DNA of 64,000 nucleotides from SFHK01 sp964554795. Its GTDB lineage: Bacteria; Bacillota; Clostridia; Christensenellales; Aristaeellaceae. The notes beneath the pieces were generated by a model. The model worked only from the letters and a program-made list of their open reading frames with translations. It was not told the DNA's origin and searched no databases. The position numbers and the translations under genes were made by a program. Below, in pieces: positions 51,016 to 59,849 of the stretch; position 1 is the first letter of the stretch; the number at the start of each line of letters is the position of its first letter. The stretch spans positions 1-64,000 of the forward strand of contig CAZKQB010000005.1 of assembly GCA_964554795.1 (NCBI GenBank), read 5' to 3'.

Positions 51016-51963
51016 CTATCGTGTGAGGCCGTCCATCTGCATCATTTTTTCGAGCACCTTAATATCGCTGGTGATGTCGATGGCGTCGCTCTTGAACAGC
51101 ATGTCGAGCTGCTTTTCGAACCCGGCGACAAGCTTGTCAAGAATACTCTCAATGCGCGCGCGGGAGGAAGCGATGTTTTCGCCGCTTGAGGGCTGATGCT
51201 CAAGCCGCGCGTACTGGCGCAGCAGCTTCAGCGTCGTGGGCAGGTAGTATTCCATGAAGGTCTGAATGTCCGCCTTGCGCTCAGGCTTTTGCTCTACCAG
51301 ATGGAAGATGTTGGCAGTGATTTCCTCAATGCGGTCGATTTTGCGCGAGACCTCTTCGTCGTCGATGGCTACGTTCAGCGCGCGAATTTCCAGAATGATT
51401 TCGCGATATTCGTTTGCCTCGGTGTCAATCGGCGCTTCAGAGGGATGCGGCTTGGCAGCATCCGGTGCAGGCTTGCCCTCGCGGCGCAGAATCAGCAGGC
51501 GTCGGCCTTCATCGATGTAGGCCTCGGCAGAGAGCATCCCCTTCTTTTTCATGCCGGCAATGTCACGGCGTAGCTGCTTTTCGCTGACGCCCATTTCGCT
51601 CATCAGAGCGTCGAGGCTGTAGCTGGCACTGTCGCCAAGGCAGGCAGTATAATCGCCATACTTACCCTCGCGCCGACGCATCAGCCATGCGACAGCAAGG
51701 AAGAGAGCCACCATGCCGCTCACAGGTAAAACAAACTTGAGCAGACTGCCGAAGATTTCGCCGACAGAGCCGCACAGCACGAGAATGGCCAGCAGATAAA
51801 CCCAACGCATTGTCCGGTCGCTCAGGCGGAACATGCGGCGCGTCTTTTTTAGTAACTTGAATACGCCGATGATTCGGACGTAGGGAATCATCAGAAGAAT
51901 GGCAATGCCGATCCAGTCGCCGTCGATGGAACTCGACGAACGGTTGCTTGTTTCAAATTTCAA
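51016..51963 (-). CDS. XpaC-like (5-bromo-4-chloroindolyl phosphate hydrolysis family) membrane protein
   Basis: A 315-residue protein. It has one N-terminal and two central hydrophobic segments, a helix-turn-helix-like region (LDALMSEMGVSEKQLRRDIA, then GMKKKGML), and a long helical C-terminal domain whose FMEYYLPTTLKLLRQYARLE is the family hallmark. Despite the family name, a phosphatase role is doubtful; XpaC members often lie near TelA-type proteins linked to envelope stress. The start is TTG 51963 behind AGGAGGG. Its combination of membrane helices with a winged-helix-like segment differs from the shortest family members. Confidence 0.85.
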   Translation of the reverse strand: MKFETSNRSSSSIDGDWIGIAILLMIPYVRIIGVFKLLKKTRRMFRLSDRTMRWVYLLAILVLCGSVGEIFGSLLKFVLPVSGMVALFLAVAWLMRRREGKYGDYTACLGDSASYSLDALMSEMGVSEKQLRRDIAGMKKKGMLSAEAYIDEGRRLLILRREGKPAPDAAKPHPSEAPIDTEANEYREIILEIRALNVAIDDEEVSRKIDRIEEITANIFHLVEQKPERKADIQTFMEYYLPTTLKLLRQYARLEHQPSSGENIASSRARIESILDKLVAGFEKQLDMLFKSDAIDITSDIKVLEKMMQMDGLTR

Positions 51964-52014
51964 TATGGAGTCCCTCCTGTATCGCGCCCTTTCGACACTC
52001 GGGCAACTTCGTTT

Positions 52015-52023
52015 ATTATAGCA
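52015..52023 (-). promoter_or_regulatory. Extended -10 promoter of the XpaC-like gene
   Basis: TGC-TATAAT on the minus strand (52023-52015), about 50 bp before the TTG start. No clear -35 was seen. Confidence 0.5.
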
Positions 52024-52054
52024 CGGATTTTGTGTGCGTGATATAAAGAATTTG

Positions 52055-54268
52055 TCAATTCAGAAGCGCAGTCCGCGTGCCGGAATACAGAAGCGCGAGC
52101 CGGTGAAGCGGGCGCGTCAGGCCAACGTAGAGTAGGCGGGCGTTCAGGTCATCATTAGGGTAGGCGGTTTCACTCGCGTCGGCGAAGATTACGCCGTCGA
52201 ACTCAAGTCCCTTTACGGCCGAAGCGGGTGCAACGTATACGCCGCCGGTGTACTCCGTATCCTCGGTGTTCAGTACGCGCGCATGCAGGTGGGAGGGGAG
52301 GCGCGCAACCAATGCGTCGGCGCGGGAGGCATAGCGCTCAATTACGCAGATCACGCGCATGCCGTCCTTCACCCAGCCATCGATCAGCTCGGCGATTCGC
52401 TGTGCCTGCTCGTCCTCGCTGGAAAACAGCAGGAAGACGGGCGCTTCGCCATGACGGATGACGGCGCGTGCCTCCGTCTGCCCGGCGACAGGGCGGTTGC
52501 GGGCGACGGTAAGGGCCGTATTCATGATTTCGACGGTGCTTCGATAGCTGGTAATCAGCTCGTGCCGCGTGCAGGCGCCCTTTAGAATGCCGTTCAGCTC
52601 GTCCCAGCTGTGCAGACCGCGCCAGCTGTGAATGCCCTGCATCAGGTCGCCAACGATGGTAAAGGTGGCTGCGGGCATCAGATCGGATAGAAGCGAAATT
52701 TCAAATGGGTTAAAGTCTTGAGCCTCATCGATAACCACGTGGCGCATGTCGATGTGCTTCAGCGGTAAAAGACGCATGGCGAGATATGCGATGGGCGCAA
52801 CATCCTCCGCTTCCAGTGGCTTTTTTGCGTTCATGCGTGAAAGCGTGCGCTCAGCGGCGGCACGGACGGTAGCGTCGCTCGCGTGCGTGAGCGCCTCCTC
52901 CCAGAAGGCGCGATACAGCGCCAGCGGCTCCGTGGAGGGAAAAGATGCAAGGGTAGTGCGAATAAACGGCTTTACCTCGTCGTCAATCTGCCGGATGCGT
53001 TCATCCCGGCTCTGATACAGTCGTGCGAGACGCACCTTCTGCTCGGCAGGGTCGGAAATCTGCTTGCGCAGCAGGGCGGCGCGGCGGTCGCACTCGTTGC
53101 GAAACCAGCTTTGCAGGCGGCGTGCAGCGGCGCCGACGCGGTTTTTCAGCTGCTTTTCAAACTCCGAAACGCGGCGTGCCATTGGAAAGGGCGCCTCGTC
53201 CACGAGCAGGAAGCGGTCCAGCTCCTCCTTGCTGTATAGCTTCACGGGGCCAAATGAAATACCATCTTCAGGCGCGAAGCTCGTTTCATAGCGCCGGAAA
53301 AATTCTGTCAGCATGCGCTTTAGGTGCAGAGAGCCCTTGAAGCGGGCGATGGCTGCGAAGGTCTCGCGTTCCTTGGAGGGCAGACTGAGCACAGCCTCCG
53401 TGCGGTCGGCGAGCTCCAGCTTTCCAAGGGATTTGCCCAGCAGATCGGTCATCAAAAGAGAAAATGTGGTTTGGTTGACACGTTCGACGCCTAGATCAGG
53501 AAGAACGCCGGCGATATAGTTTAGAAACAGTGGGTTGGGCGCAAGAATGAGCATGTTTTCCGGGCGCAGCTGATCGCGAAACGCGTACAGCAGGTAGGCG
53601 ATGCGGTGCAGCGCAATGGTGGTTTTTCCGGAGCCGGCCACGCCCTGCACGATCAGCGACTGGCGCAGGGGATAGCGAATTACGTAGTTCTGCTCTGCCT
53701 GAATCGTGGTGACGATTTCCTTTAGCCGCTCGCCGTTCATGGCGTTCAGTGCCGATTGCAGGTAGGCATCCTGCGAAACGATATCCGTGTCGAAAATAGA
53801 AAGGAGTTCGCCGTCCAATATGTCAAACTGCCGCTTGAGCGTCAGCTCGCCCGATACTTCCCCGTCCGGCGCGGTGTATTCAACGTGGCCGAGCTGACCG
53901 GAATAATAGAGGTTAGCCAGCGGCGCGCGCCAGTCGATGACGACGCTTTCCAGTGAGGAGGAATCCATCACACCGTATTTTCCGATGTAATATACGCACT
54001 CGTTCTTGCCGTGCTCGGTGAAATTGATGCGGGTAAAGTAGGGCTTGCGGCGCGCGAGCAGCATGTTCTTTTCCGTCTGCACAGCCTTTACAAACAGCAT
54101 TTCGCGAATGGGCAGCTTGTCCGGGTCGAAGGCGCGGGCGTATTTCAGCTCAGCCTCGGCGGATTGCTTCTCGGTTTCTGCAAGCGCAAGCTCTGCGTCC
54201 ACTGCCTTCAGTGTGTGGTTTAGGTGTTCCTTTTCTTCCCGATATGCAGGATGCGTGTATGCCGACAT
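52055..54268 (-). CDS. helD: HelD-like UvrD-family helicase (RNA polymerase recycling factor)
   Basis: A 737-residue superfamily 1 NTPase. The N-terminal coiled coil (about 10-70) is of the type HelD inserts into RNA polymerase. Walker A is IVQGVAGSGKTTIALHRIAY, Walker B HVVIDEAQDFNPFEISL. Later motifs are FTIVGDLMQGIHSW, LITSYRS, APASAVKGLEFDGVIF and RLLYVGLTRPLHRLALL. HelD frees stalled RNA polymerase from DNA. The start is ATG 54268 behind AGGAGGTGG; the longer frame upstream crosses the promoter. It is monocistronic. Confidence 0.9.
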   Translation of the reverse strand: MSAYTHPAYREEKEHLNHTLKAVDAELALAETEKQSAEAELKYARAFDPDKLPIREMLFVKAVQTEKNMLLARRKPYFTRINFTEHGKNECVYYIGKYGVMDSSSLESVVIDWRAPLANLYYSGQLGHVEYTAPDGEVSGELTLKRQFDILDGELLSIFDTDIVSQDAYLQSALNAMNGERLKEIVTTIQAEQNYVIRYPLRQSLIVQGVAGSGKTTIALHRIAYLLYAFRDQLRPENMLILAPNPLFLNYIAGVLPDLGVERVNQTTFSLLMTDLLGKSLGKLELADRTEAVLSLPSKERETFAAIARFKGSLHLKRMLTEFFRRYETSFAPEDGISFGPVKLYSKEELDRFLLVDEAPFPMARRVSEFEKQLKNRVGAAARRLQSWFRNECDRRAALLRKQISDPAEQKVRLARLYQSRDERIRQIDDEVKPFIRTTLASFPSTEPLALYRAFWEEALTHASDATVRAAAERTLSRMNAKKPLEAEDVAPIAYLAMRLLPLKHIDMRHVVIDEAQDFNPFEISLLSDLMPAATFTIVGDLMQGIHSWRGLHSWDELNGILKGACTRHELITSYRSTVEIMNTALTVARNRPVAGQTEARAVIRHGEAPVFLLFSSEDEQAQRIAELIDGWVKDGMRVICVIERYASRADALVARLPSHLHARVLNTEDTEYTGGVYVAPASAVKGLEFDGVIFADASETAYPNDDLNARLLYVGLTRPLHRLALLYSGTRTALLN

Positions 54269-54299
54269 GGTGCCACCTCCTGATGTGTCGTGAATGCTT

Positions 54300-54328
54300 A
54301 TTATACCGAAACATGGCGCAAAAGGCAA
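54300..54328 (-). promoter_or_regulatory. Promoter of the HelD-like gene
   Basis: On the minus strand: TTGCCT (54328-54323), 17-nt spacer, TATAAT (54305-54300), 31 bp before the start. Confidence 0.7.
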
Positions 54329-54360
54329 GAAAATTTTCGATGGAATGTGGGCTACACAAA

Positions 54361-54392
54361 GCAAAACCTCCGGCGCAGGACTGCGCCGGAGG
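54361..54392 (-). terminator. Rho-independent terminator
   Basis: A perfect 11-bp stem, CCTCCGGCGCA with TGCGCCGGAGG (54367-54377, 54382-54392), followed on the minus strand by TTTT. It ends the HAD-Tmk/1345-residue unit 15 bp past its stop. Confidence 0.9.
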
Positions 54393-54406
54393 CGGAAAGC
54401 AGGGGA

Positions 54407-57400
54407 TTACCAGTTGGAATACAGACCGGATAGGATGGCTTCGTAGGTTTCCTCGTCGATGGTGCCGATGAAATTGCCCTCGTCGTCGAAGATGGATTCC
54501 AGCATAACGCCCTCGTTTTCTTCATACCAGAGCTGGAAGTCGCGGATGGCATTGAGCACGTTTTCATCCGTAAGGTCGGCTGTGGCAAGCTCGGAATCCA
54601 GCCAGCCGCCGTCTACGAGCGCCTTCACGAAGGTCTTCACGCTCTTCTGATCCTGCATCCATTCGTCGGTGTACGGCGTCGGCTCAGGCGTGGGTTCTTC
54701 CGTCGGCTCAGGCGTGGGTTCTTCCGTCGGCTCAGGCGTGGGTTCTTCCGTCGGTTCAGGTGTGGGCTCCTCCGTCGGTTCAGGCGTAGGCTCCTCTGTG
54801 GGCTCTGCAGTGGGAAGAACAAGCTCGAAGTCCGAGTAGCGGGCATAAGCCTCAAGGCCGTTGCTTTCGTTGCGAACGCGAATCCAGTTCATGCCCTCTG
54901 CGACCAGACGTACGCTTGCGCCATTCGGGAGATTCGCGGTGCGGCCGTCATCCATGTATACGGTCGTTTCTGCAGCGATTACGCGAACGGTCAGGTTCTC
55001 GGAAGAAACGTCCAGATATTCCTCGGTCAGGTACTCCGGCACTGGTTCGGGTGTGGGCTCCTCCGTCGGTTCAGGCGTAGGCTCCTCTGTGGGCTCTGCA
55101 GTGGGAAGAACAAGCTCGAAGTCCGAGTAGCGGGCATAAGCCTCAAGGCCGTTGCTTTCGTTGCGAACGCGAATCCAGTTCATGCCCTCTGCGACCAGAC
55201 GTACGCTTGCGCCATTCGGGAGATTCGCGGTGCGGCCGTCATCCATGTATACGGTCGTTTCTGCAGCGATTACGCGAACGGTCAGGTTCTCGGAAGAAAC
55301 GTCCAGATACTCCTCGGTCAGGTACTCCGGCGTCGGTTCGTCCGTCGGCTCCATGGTGGGCTCATCGGTCGGCTCCGCGGTGGAGGAGAGGATTTCGAAG
55401 TCAGCGGCCATTGCGTAAGCCTCTGCGCCGTTTGCTTCATTGCGGATGCGAATCCAATCCTGTCCGACGGCGATCAGCGAGAACTCGGCGTCCTGAGAAA
55501 GCGTGTAGCGGGTTCCATCTGCCATATAAATGGTCGTCTCAGAAACCGTCACGCGCACGCGCTGGCCCTCGGAGGCGTCCGAATAATCCTCCGTCAGATA
55601 TGCGGGCACGGGCGTAGGATCGGTCGTCGGTTCGGTTGTCGGTTCGTCGGTTGGCACTTCACTGGGAATTTCCAGCACAAAGTCCTCCATCCGTGCATAG
55701 GCGACGAGACCGTCTGCCTCGCTGCGCACCTGAAGCCAGCGGCTGCCTTGCGCGATCAGGCGCAGAGCGGTACCCTGCGGAAGAGTCGCCGTGCGGCCAT
55801 CGGAAAGATACACGGTCGTCTGCTCGGCGGATACGCGCACGGTAAACTCACCGTCTGTGTCGGTGTAGACGTCGTCTAGATAGTCAGGCTGGGTGTCCTT
55901 TGTGGGCTCAGCTGTTGGCTCGGTCGTCGGCTCGGCTGCGGCCGTCTCGGCAGGAACGACCAGCTCGAAGTCGGCGGCGAGCGCATAGGCGGTCATGTTG
56001 TTCTTTTCATTGAGCAACTCGATCCATTCGCCGCCCTGCGCGATCAGGCGGGCGACAAAGCCCTTCTTCAGCTGCATGCTGTTGGCGGAATTGACGTCGG
56101 GCGCGTCGATATAGATGGTGGTTTTGTCAACCGCGACGCGAACGTATTGCGTGCCATCTACGTCGACAAACGAAATCGGCTCGTCGGTGGGCTCGGTTGT
56201 CGGTTCGCTCGTCGGTTCGGTTGTGGGCGCTTCGGTCGGGCCGGACGACCTGCGCAAGCCGCTCAGGGGCGTATAGCCGAAAGCCCCCTTGGAATTGCGA
56301 ACATAGCCCCACTCGCCGTTTTCGGCCACGAGCGTCATGGAAGCGCCGTTGGCGACCGCGCCGATGGCCAACTGCGCATCCTCCTTCGGCTGCGAGTAGA
56401 TGGTCAGGCGATCAACGATTACGACCACGGTTTCCTCGGGATCAAGAGCGACGAACGGCTCTACGGTCGGCCCCGGATCGGCGGTTGCGGTAGGCTGGGC
56501 GGTTGCCTGCGGCTTGGCATAGCTCTCGTCCAGCAGGTAATCCTTGGTGTTTTCGTCGGCTAAGCCGGTCACGTTCAGAATCTGCGCGCCTTCAACCTGG
56601 TTGACATAGGTCTGGAAGGCGGAAACGGCATCCTTTGTCTTCTGTCCATATACGCCATCGGCTTCCCCGGAGGCTAGCCAGCCGCGCTCAATCAGCGCGT
56701 TTTGCAGCGCGAGGATGTCCTCCTTCGGGGAATCGGGCGTGGTGCCGTTCTGATCCTCAGGCTCGTCGCCGCTGAATACGTCTTCCACATTCTGTGCCTG
56801 CGTGTAGCCGGTTTCGCCGGCATCGTTGACAAGCATGACCCAGCTCTCGTTTTCGGCAACCTTGCGGAAGCGCATATTCTTGCTTACGCGGCCCTTGATG
56901 ACGGCGTTGTCGCTGGCGCGCTCGTAGACGTAGGCCTGTTCCGCGACGATCTTGACCAGAATCGGCTCGTCGAGCGTGGTTAGCAGGTCGGTTTCGTCGT
57001 GCGGGTCGACGGTAGGCGCAGCCGTCGGAAGTTCGGTGGGCTTCGCGGTTTCCTTCGGCTTGGCGAAGCGCTCGTAGCCGAGCAGCAACTGCGTGTTTGC
57101 GTCGGCCAGGCCGTTCACCGTCAGAAGCGATGAGGCGGTGGACACGTTCACGTAGTTCTGGAAGGCCATAACTGCGTTGTAGGTTGCGTTGTCATACTTG
57201 CCGTTGGCCTCGCCGTCCAGCCAGCCCATGGCGATGAGCTTCAACTGCAATTCGCGAATGCGTACGGCGGAGGATTCGGTGTTGATGGTGGCGTTTTCCG
57301 GCTCAGCTGTTGCACTGGGGCTGGGATTAACGGCAATCGCATAGTTGTCCAGATAGTTGAAGGTCTTGGGCCCGCAGATACCGTCCACGGACAGCCCCGC

Positions 57401-58444
57401 CTTGTAGTTCTTGTTCATGTAGGTCTGGAAGGCCTTCACGGCGGCGACGGTGTCGGTATCATAGTTGCCCGACGGCTCATCGGCGTTCAGCCAGCCAAGC
57501 TCGATCAGCTGCCACTGCAGGCTGGTGATTTCTGCACGCGAGGAATTTTTGTTTACGGTGCGGCGATCCGGCACCGGAGTGGGCGTCGCGGTAACGGTGG
57601 TTACGGACTGTCCCCACGAATTGTCGATATCGTCCTGTATGCCGGCCCACGGGTTATAAACGGTGCTCGTGGGGCGAACCGTGGCCTTCGCAGTGGGCAT
57701 GCTTTCGCCAGGCTCCTGCGACATCCAGTCGTTGTGAATCGGATCAATGGGCTCGAACGGATCGCCCGTGGTATAGGGCGTGGCAGAGGGCGACGTCTGC
57801 GGGTTATAGGTCGGCTCGTTGGTCACCAGTGCCAGCGGTGTGTCGCTAACGGTGCGGTCGGGCGTAGAGGTTGCGCAGGCGCGGATTGCGACAATCACAC
57901 CCACGACGATCAGCACGACGGCGATGCACATCACGATCAGTACCGTGGGCAGGCGCTTCAGCAGACCGTCTTCCTCGCCGTAGTCTCCTTCATCCGTCGG
58001 GACGGGCGCGGGCGCTTCCGCAGCCTTGACCTTGCGCTCAATAAAATAGCCCGTTCCGTTCATGCGCACAAAGATGTATTTGCGGTTTGCATCCTCGCTG
58101 TTTTCGGCGTTCAGGCGCATACGCTCCAGTGCCTCGCTGAAGGATGCTTCGTGACCGGGCAACGGCTCTACAGAGCCGTCCGCACTGCGGGCGGCGTCCT
58201 CAGGTGGGAAAAATTCGCGCATGCGGCGGCGAACGTTCTTTTTCAGATCCAGCACATTGTATACGATGCCGGTCTCATCCTGGCCGCGAGCGCGGCCGAT
58301 GAGAAAGCGGTCGGCAATGACCGTTCCGGGCGGCAGGTAGTCCGCATCCTGGGGCGTGTTCTGCTCATAGCCGCAGTGCGGACAAACGGACGCGCCGTTC
58401 AGTTCATAAAAGCAGTTCATGCAAAGGCGGGTGTAGTCTTCCAT
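54407..58444 (-). CDS. Zinc ribbon - degenerate kinase N-lobe - TM - peptidoglycan-binding/SH3 repeat protein
   Basis: A 1345-residue protein. Residues 9-25 are a double-CxxC zinc ribbon. Residues 37-140 match the N-lobe of gut-Clostridia Ser/Thr kinases (LPPGTVIADRFLIGRARG, REFFP, PLPGHEASFSEALERMR), but the glycine loop is broken, the VAIK lysine is replaced, and the C-lobe with HRD/DFG is absent. One membrane helix (about 167-188) follows. Outside are three peptidoglycan-binding_1 units, seven SH3-like domains separated by PTEEPTPEP linkers, and a fourth peptidoglycan-binding-like end. It probably links the wall to the cytoplasm. It lies 15 bp after the HAD-Tmk gene and is probably cotranscribed. 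Confidence 0.88.
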   Translation of the reverse strand: MEDYTRLCMNCFYELNGASVCPHCGYEQNTPQDADYLPPGTVIADRFLIGRARGQDETGIVYNVLDLKKNVRRRMREFFPPEDAARSADGSVEPLPGHEASFSEALERMRLNAENSEDANRKYIFVRMNGTGYFIERKVKAAEAPAPVPTDEGDYGEEDGLLKRLPTVLIVMCIAVVLIVVGVIVAIRACATSTPDRTVSDTPLALVTNEPTYNPQTSPSATPYTTGDPFEPIDPIHNDWMSQEPGESMPTAKATVRPTSTVYNPWAGIQDDIDNSWGQSVTTVTATPTPVPDRRTVNKNSSRAEITSLQWQLIELGWLNADEPSGNYDTDTVAAVKAFQTYMNKNYKAGLSVDGICGPKTFNYLDNYAIAVNPSPSATAEPENATINTESSAVRIRELQLKLIAMGWLDGEANGKYDNATYNAVMAFQNYVNVSTASSLLTVNGLADANTQLLLGYERFAKPKETAKPTELPTAAPTVDPHDETDLLTTLDEPILVKIVAEQAYVYERASDNAVIKGRVSKNMRFRKVAENESWVMLVNDAGETGYTQAQNVEDVFSGDEPEDQNGTTPDSPKEDILALQNALIERGWLASGEADGVYGQKTKDAVSAFQTYVNQVEGAQILNVTGLADENTKDYLLDESYAKPQATAQPTATADPGPTVEPFVALDPEETVVVIVDRLTIYSQPKEDAQLAIGAVANGASMTLVAENGEWGYVRNSKGAFGYTPLSGLRRSSGPTEAPTTEPTSEPTTEPTDEPISFVDVDGTQYVRVAVDKTTIYIDAPDVNSANSMQLKKGFVARLIAQGGEWIELLNEKNNMTAYALAADFELVVPAETAAAEPTTEPTAEPTKDTQPDYLDDVYTDTDGEFTVRVSAEQTTVYLSDGRTATLPQGTALRLIAQGSRWLQVRSEADGLVAYARMEDFVLEIPSEVPTDEPTTEPTTDPTPVPAYLTEDYSDASEGQRVRVTVSETTIYMADGTRYTLSQDAEFSLIAVGQDWIRIRNEANGAEAYAMAADFEILSSTAEPTDEPTMEPTDEPTPEYLTEEYLDVSSENLTVRVIAAETTVYMDDGRTANLPNGASVRLVAEGMNWIRVRNESNGLEAYARYSDFELVLPTAEPTEEPTPEPTEEPTPEPVPEYLTEEYLDVSSENLTVRVIAAETTVYMDDGRTANLPNGASVRLVAEGMNWIRVRNESNGLEAYARYSDFELVLPTAEPTEEPTPEPTEEPTPEPTEEPTPEPTEEPTPEPTEEPTPEPTPYTDEWMQDQKSVKTFVKALVDGGWLDSELATADLTDENVLNAIRDFQLWYEENEGVMLESIFDDEGNFIGTIDEETYEAILSGLYSNW
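54761..55333 (-). repeat. Recent tandem duplication, 291-bp period
   Basis: 54761-55042 and 55052-55333 are nearly identical at a 291-bp offset (97 codons: one SH3-like domain plus linker). I noticed one substitution at the codons near 55010 and 55301. A shorter Pro/Thr/Glu-coding repeat (54670-54790) adjoins it. Confidence 0.92.
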
Positions 58445-58459
58445 TATGATCCCTCCGAA

Positions 58460-59743
58460 TCAGACAGCCTTGGCGACGGCCGTCAGTCGATTGACAACTA
58501 TTTGACGCACGCGATCCCGAATCTGTTCAATATTTCCGGATGCATCCACGCGAACAATTCGCTCCGGATGCGTTTCACAGATGTCGATGAAGGCGTCGTA
58601 TACGATGCGCATGAACCGGTCGCCCTCGCTTTCCAGCCGGTCGGCGGCAGCAGCGTTCAGGCGGCGACGGATGGCCTCGTCCGGGTTCAGGTCAAAAAAC
58701 AGCGTCAGGTCCGGCATGTTGTGTTCGGCAGCACGGCGATTGATATCCCATACCCAGCTGCCCAGACCCCGGCCTACGCCTTGATAGGCGAGGGAGGAAT
58801 CCACAAACCGGTCGCACAGCATTACCTCGCCGCGGCGCAGGGCAGGCAGGATGACCTCGTGCACGTGCTGCGCGCGGGAGGCGGCATATAGAAGCGCCTC
58901 GCATTCGTCGCTCATGCCCTCGGAATGCACATCCAGAATGATGTCGCGAATGCGCTCGGAGATCGGGCAGCCGCCCGGCTCGCGGGAGTAGGTGACAGGA
59001 TAGCCGGCGTCTTCAAGAAATTGCCTGAGCAGCGCAGCCTGCGTCGATTTGCCGCAGCCGTCCGATCCCTCCAGCGAAAGAAAGAAGCCGGGCATGCGAG
59101 GAAGCCCATCCAGCAGATGGTCACTCAGCGACGCGACGTCCGGGAAGTAGATTTCCGCACCGGAGGCGCGCAGCTCCTCCTCGCTTCCGTACCCGTAGCC
59201 CGCGCCGATGGGCGTAACGCCTGCACGACACGCGCCGTTCATATCATACTTGCGGTCGCCGATCATGCAGGCACGCTCGAAGTGTGCGGGCAATGCATCC
59301 AGAATCAGCTGCTTCTTGTCGGCCTCCGTGGCCGAATAGGGCGGAGCGGAAAGCTTGTCAAACAGCGGCAGCAGACCGAAATACTCGAGCGTTTTTTCGC
59401 ACAGCGGCAGAGGCTTGGAGGAGGCCAGCGCAATGTACGCGCCCGCGCGCTTCAGTGCAATCAGCATCGGCGCGATGCCGGTATATACGCGCGCTTCCTT
59501 CCAGCCGAGGACGATGTGCCGCTCGCGGTAGATTTCAATGGCCGTCAGTGCCTCCGCCTCGGTCATGCCGCATAAGCGGATGAACGAATCCACCAACGGC
59601 GGGCCGACAAAGCGGCGCAGCACGTCCTCGCCGGGAACCGGCCGTCCCATCTTTTTTAGAGCATAGGCGGCGCTTCGCATGATGCCCGGCGCGGATTCGG
59701 TGATGGTTCCGTCAAGATCGAGAATAATCGTATCGTATCGCAT
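58460..59743 (-). CDS. tmk: HAD phosphatase - thymidylate kinase fusion
   Basis: A 427-residue two-domain enzyme. Residues 1-215 are a HAD hydrolase of the phosphoglycolate phosphatase/5'-nucleotidase type: DLDGTITESAPG (nucleophile Asp), IALASSKPLPLCEKTL, and MIGDRKYDMNGACRAG (metal Asp). Residues 220-427 are dTMP kinase: FLSLEGSDGCGKSTQAALLR (P-loop), YSREPGG (DR/EP motif), CDRFVDSSLAYQG and a lid region. It makes dTDP from dTMP; the HAD half may clean up a related nucleotide. The start is ATG 59743 behind GGAGGG. holB usually accompanies tmk; here a wall-binding protein gene follows. Confidence 0.92.
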   Translation of the reverse strand: MRYDTIILDLDGTITESAPGIMRSAAYALKKMGRPVPGEDVLRRFVGPPLVDSFIRLCGMTEAEALTAIEIYRERHIVLGWKEARVYTGIAPMLIALKRAGAYIALASSKPLPLCEKTLEYFGLLPLFDKLSAPPYSATEADKKQLILDALPAHFERACMIGDRKYDMNGACRAGVTPIGAGYGYGSEEELRASGAEIYFPDVASLSDHLLDGLPRMPGFFLSLEGSDGCGKSTQAALLRQFLEDAGYPVTYSREPGGCPISERIRDIILDVHSEGMSDECEALLYAASRAQHVHEVILPALRRGEVMLCDRFVDSSLAYQGVGRGLGSWVWDINRRAAEHNMPDLTLFFDLNPDEAIRRRLNAAAADRLESEGDRFMRIVYDAFIDICETHPERIVRVDASGNIEQIRDRVRQIVVNRLTAVAKAV

Positions 59744-59801
59744 GGAAAGCCCTCCAGACGGCGGTGAAATCATATATGCGGTGAAATGGGCGTTTCATCC
59801 G

Positions 59802-59834
59802 TATCGCCTCCGCGGAAATTTCGCGGAGGCGATA
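59802..59834 (-). terminator. Terminator-like hairpin
   Basis: A perfect 13-bp stem (59802-59814 with 59822-59834) 16 bp past the NlpC/P60 gene. No T run follows, so it may only stabilise the 3' end or attenuate read-through into the HAD-Tmk gene. Confidence 0.55.
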
Positions 59835-59849
59835 ATGGAGAAAGGGGGA

